Assembly (NCBI GenBank): GCA_963971405.1
Contig: OZ020485.1
Location: 42,839,469 to 42,903,468, forward strand
Source of the DNA: Psococerastis gibbosa
Taxonomy: Eukaryota > Arthropoda > Insecta > Psocodea > Psocidae
DNA: 64,000 nt
Direction: 5' to 3'
The position numbers were made by a program, and so were the translations under genes. The notes below the pieces were generated by a model. That model saw nothing but the letters and a program-made list of their open reading frames with translations. It made no database searches and was not told where the DNA came from. Positions 1 through 9,900 of this stretch are shown piece after piece. Within the stretch, counting starts at the first letter, position 1. Every line of letters begins with the position of its first letter.

Positions 1-111
1 ATTAATTTATCAATTTGATTTCCCAGCGTATTTTGCACTCATTTGTTTAAAACAATTGAATAAACCCCGGTATTAAATAATAATCCACAAATCGCCATGA
101 TCGGGCTGCTG
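1..111. repeat. End of a GATCATGGCGATT-type MITE
   Basis: Ends with AATCGCCATGATCGGG, the inverse of the GATCATGGCGATT terminus seen at 731, 40192 and 43381. Its inner part (caatttgatttccc ... aataaaccccggtatta) recurs at 1188-1262. It lies in the last visible RPE intron. Confidence 0.6.
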
Positions 112-165
112 AGAGGCTATTGACAAATAATTTGCAGCTAAGCCACATCTCACAAAGTACTATAC

Positions 166-3100
166 CTGAGAGCAAGCCTCCACTGTGACAGGCCCAACAC
201 CTCCATCCACCTCAATGTTCAGTCCCGGCTCACGTTCCCGAAGTACTTTAACTTTGCTCATCATGTCAGCCATGAATTTCTGACCTCCAAAACCAGGCTC
301 AACTGTCATCACAAGTACCAAATCAGCTAAGTCGATGTATTGCTCCACAGCAGATACAGGCGTCCCTGGCTTTATCGCCAAACCAACCTGTTAAATTAAA
401 TATTACTTTTTTTTTTAAATGCAATTTTATTCATAATTTAGATTTCTAGTCTAGATGTTGAAATAGGAAGTACTCATTCAGATCTGATCAACGGAGATAT
501 CCTGACTTCTCGTCGAGAGGCTGTTAAGTCCTATTCTCAAAGCATTGGATTTTATAGCTTATTCCGCGAGTACATTTTATTTGTAAATCACGTCATTGCT
601 TTCGTGGTATTCCCAACTTAAAAACTTTCTATTCAGGTCAAACTGACATTTCTTCTTGCAATTTCATTTTGAGGGTACAAAAAAAAGTTCATGAATAATA
701 AGTGATTTAAAAAAGATTTGGCCCACCCCGATCATGGCGATTTGGGGTTATTATAATATCGGAGAGGGAATGGTTGCATTGTTTAATAATTGACGGAAAT
801 CTCTATGTATAAAAATGAATCCCTATTTCCCTTGGTCACGGCATCACGCGTGAACGGCTGGACCGATTTCACTATTTTTTGTTTGTTGTGTTTGTTATTG
901 TCAGGAGAAGGTTTTTATGACGGGAAAAAATTAAAAAAATTGCGCCGAAAATTAGAAAATTCTGGAAATTGAAGTTGTGTAATGCTAGCCTCGAAGGGGT
1001 AGAGCTGCGTAATTCCCAACGGAACCATACGAGGCCCCGAAGGTGCGAGCTGCCGCCCACCGTAGGCGCAAGGGGGGGGGGGGGGCGGAGCGGTCCCAAG
1101 CCTCGCTTGCAATTACTACACATTAAAATTTTAATTAATGTGTCTCCATCTAAGGGAGAAAAAATATTGAAAACTCACTAAAAATATTAATTTATCAATT
1201 TGAATTTCCCGCGCACTTTACACTAATTTGTTTAAAACAATTGAATAAACCCCGGTATTAGGCGTATTTTGTTACACGAATATTTTACATTTGAACACAG
1301 ATCCGTATTAGAAGTTGGACCAATCAGGGAACAGAAGGAATAGAAGCGAAAATTGTAACAGAATGAGCGTATTGTGATATTCTGATATTATATTCTAAGC
1401 AGTATACATGAATTTAAATTAAAGGCGCCAATCCAAAATTTGAAGAAAAGAAATGATATCAATATCACCCATTATTAAAAATAACTAAAACAACTAACAA
1501 AAATAAATAAAAAAACAGTAGAAATTGGGCCGTGGTTAATTTGAAAGTTGAATATGGAAGTTCACTTCCATATCGACTATGGACCATCAGTGATCTGTCC
1601 ATTTTCTACTGATTCTTCATATGGCGAAAGCCTTTGTAGTTACATTTAAAAAAGTGAACCCTATACAAAGTCACACCGACAGCATACCATTAACATGTTA
1701 GTCGTCACAAATCCAAGATGTCAGCGTAGGCCATAAAGAAATTTTTGAAAGTGTAATTTTTGTAATCGTGTCAAAAATAAAAAAAATTAACCGAAAAAAA
1801 TGCATATCTGATCTACCTCCCGAGTTAGGTTGAATATTATTGAATTTATAATACTAATCCAGATAAAGAATCGAACATTAAATACGCTCCACCCCCTTTG
1901 GTAACAAAATGCACCAAATCCAGTAATCCAAATTAGAATTCGTGTAACAAAATAGGCCTATTATAATAATCGAGCTGCAGGTACATTCTCCTTGCCTTAA
2001 TTGAAATGTACTGACCCTCATTCCCGCTTCACGGACTTTGCGACACACATCTGGAATTTGGTCCATCACGGGCTCAATATGGAATGTATACTGATTGACT
2101 CCAGCATCAGCCGTTGGCTCGATCCACTTAAACAGTAAGAAGTTTGATTTTGCCTACTGGCCACAAAACTTACAGATGTACGTGCACCAAACACCATCTA
2201 ACAATTTACCAATCGACATAAATACGATACAATAAAATAACGCAAGTGTGCGATGCTGTAACGAAATTGGCCAGCTTAAATCCGAACAACTGTAGATTAT
2301 AAGACCTACATATTTGATGCATATACATAAGTATATAGGCATAATACCAGGAACCGTAAATGCAATAAAAAATAAAATTAATACAGGAACATCGAACAAA
2401 TAAGGGCACATGTCTCACCTTGACCCTAGAATCTTCCCTCCTGAACTCAAGGACAATTAAGATTTAAGAACGAGAAAGATCTCAGGAAGGAAGTTATAAT
2501 TATTTATCCTGTTTCTATTTTAAAACTTTTTTTGAAAATGAAAACCTATGTTTCAAATTTATATTTGTGAATCCATTACTTTTTCTTTATAATCCCTAAT
2601 TTCGTCCCAGGATATTTTCCCAGATAGAGCTTGACATTCCAGGCTGTCCGTAAAACCACCCTCTGGTAATCCTACCCAAGGACCAAACACAAACCCTATT
2701 ATTAACATTATCAACCAACCAAGTAGTCGGCATAAAAAACAAGCAAGCTGGCAGTTTTCATTTGGTATTGTTGATATATTTTGTGATGCTGACATTACAG
2801 TGTATTTTTATTGACCTGTAAATCTATACGTACGGTATGTATATTGTATGCTAAGCCATGAATCGGCTTGCTTACCTGCAAAGGGTTGGAAACCATCATG
2901 TGACTTTCTAGGAAAGCTTCAGGTAATTTGTTCCTCAGGCATTTAATCACCGGGTGTCCAAAAGTCAAGTTTGGCACAAAATGACCATCCATTACGTCAA
3001 GGTGGAGGTAATCGGCACCTCCGTCTAAAGAACAATAAATTGAGTTATCAGTACCTACAGTACAACTCAGTTCTTCTCAGACTATTAATTAGGATTTAGG

Positions 3101-3633
3101 ACAATAGAAATAATAAAATACGGCATTAACAATTTGTTCGAGCTTATAGAGTGAAGCGTAAAGGAAGGTATGTTACTCTACGACACTACGAAGTAAAACT
3201 TTATGACTTCACTCGTCGCCAAATGCCTGCAATTTCACCCACCAATGGACAGGAAAGTAATAAAAAATTAAATTAAATTGGCAATCAGTTGACAAGTGTT
3301 AAATGAAAATAAATTTACTCTCGCGTCTTTGAGCAAGCTATCTAATAAACATTTTCTGGTTGGTAATATTTGAAACTTATACTGCAACCTCTATTAGGTG
3401 AGTTTAGTAACCTGGCGCTGGGAGCTGGGTTACTAAACTTTATTCTATGCGATGACCGTGATCCTAAAAATGTAAAAAAAAAGATTGTTGTAAAATACTA
3501 CGCTGATCAGATCAAGGACATTACCTAAAAGACGCTGAGATTCATCGTACAATCTTGATAAGTCAGCACACAGAATGGATGGACCAATTTTGGCAGTTAG
3601 AATAGCATGCCGCTCTCCTTTGCAAGTAATCAT
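166..3633 (-). CDS. RPE: Ribulose-5-phosphate 3-epimerase (partial, 3' end off window)
   Basis: Interconverts ribulose-5-phosphate and xylulose-5-phosphate in the cytosolic non-oxidative pentose phosphate pathway. Four exons fit in phase on the minus strand: 3633-3525, 3024-2876, 2126-2016 and 387-166, giving 197 residues. All junctions are GT-AG. The family signature [13 protein letters not shown] is near the N terminus. Metal and active-site residues are present: H44 and D46 in LHLDVMDG, H78 in SHMMV and D184 in EVDGGVGP. The last exon (the usual AGANMIVSG segment and the C-terminal helix, about 30-40 residues) must lie left of base 1. The start at 3633 gives a short extension, [13 protein letters not shown], before the usual start; a further upstream exon is possible but not seen. 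The large third intron is full of repeats. Confidence 0.93.
731..1262. repeat. Longer GATCATGGCGATT-type element, one end missing
   Basis: Begins CCGATCATGGCGATT and ends in the inner block shared with bases 1-80, without the closing inverted terminus. It includes a G-run at 1071-1085. It lies in the RPE intron and has no coding potential that I recognise. Confidence 0.5.
1545..1660 (+). repeat. Penelope-like element 3' tail (relic)
   Basis: A stretch reading ggaagttcac...cgactatgg..ccatcag...tctactg.ttcttcat..gcgaaagccttt.tagttaca matches, with divergence, the tail that follows the GIY-YIG ORF at 57233-57345. It is a short old relic. Confidence 0.45.
1661..2015. other. RPE intron sequence without recognisable features
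   Basis: AT-rich intronic sequence. I see no ORF, RNA gene or clear repeat here. Confidence 0.4.
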
Positions 3634-3996
3634 GATTGTCAACACTGATATCCTTACTAGGTATAAAAGGTGGTTGAAAACTGGAATTACTAAAAGCAAT
3701 TAATTACTGGAGAATAAAAAAGAAAAATTTATTTAAAATTACGAAAAACTCGTCATTTTGGTTTACCTAATTTGTTTATTGTTTACTTCTTTATTCCGCC
3801 ATTACTTGTTGCCAACATAACAACCAACAACTATTTATTATTTGTTGGAGTTGGGTTGGAGAACTGTAGAGCTGTAAACAAAAGTCAAAACGTCAACCTA
3901 TGAACCTAAGACCTGACGTCAACAGTCAATACTCAATACTGAATATGTACCTTGATTAATAGAATACTGAATAGTAAAATTAATATTAAAATAACT
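3634..3996. promoter_or_regulatory. Shared divergent promoter region of RPE and the GGT-like gene
   Basis: Only 363 bases separate the RPE start codon (minus) from the GGT-like start codon (plus), so both promoters and 5' UTRs must lie here. No convincing TATA box or initiator was assigned. Confidence 0.5.
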
Positions 3997-6900
3997 ATGG
4001 ACCCAGGTGAGCCTATCGTAACTGTAAAGCGTGGAATGGTAATTTGAGTCTTGATAGCCACAACTTACTTGCGTACTGGCCTACCCATGCTATTTCTGCC
4101 ATTGCCCATTGGACGCTGATATCACTAGTGATTTATTTAAGTTTGTTGCCCACCGACCTACCTTTAACACTGGGCATTCGGCAACTCATCAGGTGAGCAG
4201 ATTCCAGAGTAGGGAGGTCCCACAAACTTCTTGGCTGTGACTCTAAGGACGCCGTTTCTCCTAGAAACGATAAAAATAATAACGATTTGTACTACTACTG
4301 ACCTAATAAATATAATTATAAATAATATAGCCACCCCAACGCGAACGGCAGCTCCAGCCTCCAGACAAATCCAAGATTAAGACGAATGGACCTCTTTCGT
4401 GTAGGAAAATGGTTGTACCCAACCGATCGATTAAGGGTTGGCACCCTACCCAATCAATCAAAACGTTAGGATTTGACGTCATGTCACTAAGGATTTCTAC
4501 ATAAAATCATGACAATATTTTTTGTATTTTATGTTTTTCTTTCTATTTTAGAACCAACTATTCCTGGACCCTATATTCCTCCTCAGCACACCGAAAACTC
4601 ACCACTGAAGCAGAGTTTTTTTTATTCAACAAAAAAGTCTTTTGAAACCTGGCTCTGGGGTTGGGATTTTTCTTTAGACGGTACCAGGTCTCTCAAGATG
4701 ATTGTAGTGGCTCTCTTTGTGACTACTGGAGCGATCACGTTGGCATTGTTAGCTCAGGTATATGCCGGCAATCAGGCACCGATTCATGGAGCTGTGTCTA
4801 CCGACAATACTGATTGCTCATATATAGCGTTAGACACATTAAGAAATGGCGGAAACGCAGTCGACGCTGCCGTAGCTGCTACCATGTGCCTTGGTGTTGT
4901 CAATTTCCACGTAACTGGTGTAGGGGGGTGAGTTATTAATTTTTTACTCATGAATGAGCTAAGAAGGTTGCAGTTGCAGAAAGTGAAGCATAGAACAGTT
5001 TTCTAACAATATTGGACACGTCATCGCTTTGTTCAACAGAACATTATCAGTCAATGTAATGAGTTTCAGGAGCGAGGAACATGTTGTTTTGGTGGATGAT
5101 TTGTTACCGTACTTGAGACCGGCCGCCATACCAAGTTGAATCCAGCGGACCAGAGCAGGTTGAAAGCTGCAGATAACTTGGTCGTGTGCACAGTGCCGGT
5201 AGGGAAACATGGTAGGACTTGCCCTGGTCACCTCCGAACTAATCGTGTGACCTCACTGTGTTTCCCAAGTGGTTCGGAATCCACTATAATCAGGAGGTCC
5301 ACTGTCCTATGGGCTGGCATAGGACAGTCAAGTCGGGGTCGCTCTATGGGCCCAAATATGAGGCCTAAGTCGTTATTAACCCGACGAACACTACTACTAC
5401 TACCACCTACCGTACTTGAGAATGCTGAAACTTGCTTCCACTGACAGTTAACCAGGAAGAAGTTACATGGTTTGCTACTGAATCCTAGTGTGTATAACAT
5501 TAGGATTCAGTAGCAAACCGTCGTGCTAAGCTAAAACACCCAAAAAACTCAACCGATTTTAGATTTTTTTTATATGTTCTTACTTCTCTGAGGTAGATTG
5601 GTAGATATGAGGTTTCTATAGCATGAGGAAGCCATAAATAAATTTATTTCCTGAGTTACTTGACAATTTGTGTTTGCTAAAAATTGAATTTCAGATGGTC
5701 GATGTTGATAGAATACCATATCCAATAATAACAAAGCTAAAACACGTTCGGAAACGTTTCGGCGATCGGGTGAATACACAGCTGTCTTTCTCTTATAAGG
5801 CGGCTATTCCACCGGCCAATTTGTTTCATTTGTAATACTGTCACTGACGTTTGTTCTGTTTTAAGGAGACTATTATGTAGATACTTAACTTATGTATTAT
5901 AAATTAAGTTATAATATGGTAGCAGACATCATTAATAAGTCTCTACTATATTATAACTTAATTTATAATAGATAAGTTAAGTATCTACATAATGGTCTCC
6001 TTGAAACAAAACAAACGTCAGTGACGGTACCACAAATGAAGCCGGTGGAATAGCCGCCTTAAACGTGGTGGAGATAGCATATCCGTCCCTACTTCGATAT
6101 TGCGTTTAAATAACATCGCTATGACGATATAGGGTGTTTAGTTTAGCAATGGCCGAGGTCAAGACTTAGCGTCGTACCATATCGAATATATAGGAAATGG
6201 GTCTGGGGTGATCCCCTCACGCTGCATACGCGGCGATAAGGCGCCCATTCCATTGACGTGGTAGCAGACATTCAAGACTTAGGCTGCGTTTCCACCGATC
6301 TCGCATTGCAGAATGCAAATGACATTGACGGAAATTAGAATTTTTCTTTTTATAGAAATCTATTAAAATGTTTGTACTTAACATATCCCATGACGCCATT
6401 TTTTGATTTTAGTTTGTTTGTTAGTGATTTTACTGTATGATCATTGATCAATTTTAACTATGGCATAGAGGAAAATAAACATTTCTGTCAATTCTGCAAT
6501 GCGAGGTCGGTGGAAACGGCACCTAAGTCTTGAATGTCTGCTACCACGTCACCGTTTTGGAAATAGCCCTAGCCGGTCAATGGAATGGGCACCTAAGGGG
6601 GAAGAGGAAGAAGAAGTTTAGTTCATATCTCGCAGCAGCAATATTTATGTCAAAAAATGTGAATGGCAAAAATACTATTTCCACACATCAGACGTCCTCT
6701 CAAATCTCAAAACCTTGAGGGGGTTTTAGCTTAACACGGCAGTATACTACTGACTTTTAAGTACAATTCGTAAGTTGCTTTTCGATGCATTTGCAGGGGA
6801 GGACTATTTGTGGGATATAATCAGAAAAATAAAGAGGCATTCGATGTGATAAACTTCCTTCCGACTGTTCCTGAAAACGCTGGGGCATCTGTACCCTCCC

Positions 6901-9900
6901 AGGAGCAGCCTGGACAGACAGTTGGGGTGCCTGGGTTTGTGGCAGGCCTAGGTGCCGCCCATGAGCGCCACGGCCGTCTTCCATGGTATGACCTTGTAAT
7001 GCCATCTGTTAACCTTGCAAGGTAAATTGTAATTATTTACATATACTATTGTAGTATTAAAAGGGCGTCGAATCCAATGGCTGGGTCATGTACACCGTAT
7101 GCAAGCGGAGAGGTCGCCGAAGCTAGTTTTCGAGGTCACTTTCAACCACCCTAGGCGTCCAGGTAGGCCAAGACTATGGTGCCCATTCCATTGACCGGCT
7201 AGGGCTATTTCCAAAAATGGTGACGTGGTAGCAGACATTCAAAACTTAGGTGGCGTTTCCACCGACCTCGCATTGCAGAATTGACGGAAATGTTTGTTTT
7301 CCTCTATGGCATAGTTAAAATTGATCAATGATCATACAGTAAAATCACAAACAAACAAACTGAAATTAAAAAATGGCTTCATGGGATATGTTAATTACAA
7401 ACATTTTAATAGGTTTCTATAAAAAGAAAAACAAACATTTCCGTCAATGTCATTTGCAATCTGCAATGTGAGGTCGGTGGAAACGCTACCTAAGTCTTCA
7501 ATGTCTGCTACCACGTCACCGTTTTTGGAAATAGCCCTAGCCGGTCAATGGAATGGGCGCCTATGGTAGAGAGACCAAGTGCTCGAAGATGTGCACGCCT
7601 CCGGCACCCGAGATTGGAAGCGAGCGGCGGAAGATCGTCCGAGGTGGCGTGGTGTAGTGGCAGCGGCCAAAAGTCCCCCCGGGCTGGACGCGCCAACCTA
7701 AGTCAAGTCAAGTTATTGTAGTATTACCTTCATACTTTTTTCCACCTCAGAGAACTTTATTTTTTGTCTATTTGTCATCTTAGCAAAATATGCAGGCAGT
7801 ATAACCAAATGCTTTATACTTGTGCGAGTCTCTACATGCCATGCATGCGATTGGAGACGTGTCGTAACTCAACACTGGTACTTAACCTACAAAGAAGACT
7901 GAAGAGGCAAATCGGATACATTAATTTAATTGCTAGTATGCGATTAACCTTAAAAAAATTAAACCTACCGTACATTTTTTTTAATTTGTGACCCCTCTTC
8001 GGGAATTAGAATTACCTGTTCCTTATGGAATTTTATTATGCTATGGCTGCAATAAATAAATGGTTACACTAAGAAAAGTTTTTTATTTCTGCAAGTTTAG
8101 ACATTCCAAGTTTGTTGATGTACTATCCTAAGGCGGCTATTCCACCGACTAATTTGCTTCACTAATCGTGGTACCGACGTGGTAGCAGACATCATTAATA
8201 AGTCTCTAGCTGCCATATTTTAAGGAGATTATTATGTAGATACTTAACTTATCTATTATAAATTAAGTTATAATATGGTAGAGACTTAGTAATGATGTCT
8301 GCTACCACGTCGGCACAATGATTAGTGAAGCAAATTGGCAGGTGGAATAGCCGCCTATCTCTGACCTCTCATTAACAGCACCCCCACTACGGGTTTTTTG
8401 TGCAAAACAGATTTTTGCAGGAAATATCGTTCAAAAATATCCGTTAAACTTGCAAAAATGTTCCTCTACATGTGGCCTTTACTAACGTTATAAGTTCTTG
8501 AACTTCTTCCTTGGAACTTCCACACTAATTGTTTTTGTACAAAATACCAAATTCATTAATAGTGGCCAATCTGTGTTTAAAAGAGGTACCTACCTACCTA
8601 TATATTATAGTATTCTGTGGTACCTACTGTATATATCACATATCGAAATTCAAAATGCTCAGAAATTTTTTTTAAGAGTTCTTCGATTGATGTCTCATGA
8701 GTTATTTGATTTTATCCCCTCGGACTGTCTCTTAAATCACAGTTTAGCCTTATCAAAATGCGTGACTTTAATAATTTACAGAAATGGCTTTCAAATTCCG
8801 GAGCAATTAGTTGCTGCAGCATCGTGCATTGTCGAAAATAAGTTTAACGCCCCTCTTGCGGACATATTGGACGGATTAATAGCGGGAAAGAATTTGACTC
8901 TTAGCCGACTAGCCTCTGTTTTAGAACAAATTGCTATTAAGGGCCCATCAGGTTTGTTACTACATTTCTTTCATTACCCTAGAGTCTAGATCTTGCGTTA
9001 GTTGTTTGTTTATCCAGGGTTTAGAGTTAGTTTTAGATTTAAATTGCTTGTGAACCGATGGTTACTTCTCAATTGTAATGAAAAATTGATGCGATAATGT
9101 AGCAATGAATGCTGTTTCGGCAGTGAGCTCATCAATTGAAATTTTACCTCTGAAATTATAATTGATTTTTTTGCTGATTTCAGTTTTTTACAATGGATCT
9201 CTGGCCGAGGAGATAGTTTACACTGTAAAAACAGGTAATGGGAGTATGAGTGCTTCAGATTTGGCCTCCTACAAACCTTCCATAGGAATGTCAATGAGTG
9301 TTAAATTTGGTGACTACAACTTCGTTCTACCGGCATCAACTTTCGGAGGCAGATTTCTCACCAGTTCGATAGAATTTCTGCAGGTATTGTTTCGGTACCT
9401 TTTGTCATTAGTCTATATCATTTAGCCATAATAGTTCACCCGTTAATTAAAACCTTTGTTTTCATTTACCGAAATAAAGTAGTCTACAAGATGACATAAC
9501 TATAATTAATTATTGTTTCAACCGTAGTATCCGTTTAGTATCTGGACGTTGGACATATTATAACCAAAGGGCAACTAACTTTACTTTATGCTGCGTCCAA
9601 AAATCTAATAACACAACCCACCACCGATTTTGGGTGTGAAAGACCATATTAAAACAAAACAGTTGGCTTGTGCTGTTTTAGCTTGATGTTACACACTGAA
9701 GATAGGCTATCATAAAGTAGAAGAAATGTTCCTCTTCATTTTGATACATAGTATGTAGCCGTGGCGAACAGCAATTGACCACAGTTTTGAAACTCCTTTG
9801 ACCTGACATCGTCAGGGACCGTTATTTTTTTTTACAAATCACGTTCAATGACAATGGCCGATATAGTGACGGCTACGTGATGTACATCAAAGCGTAGATG

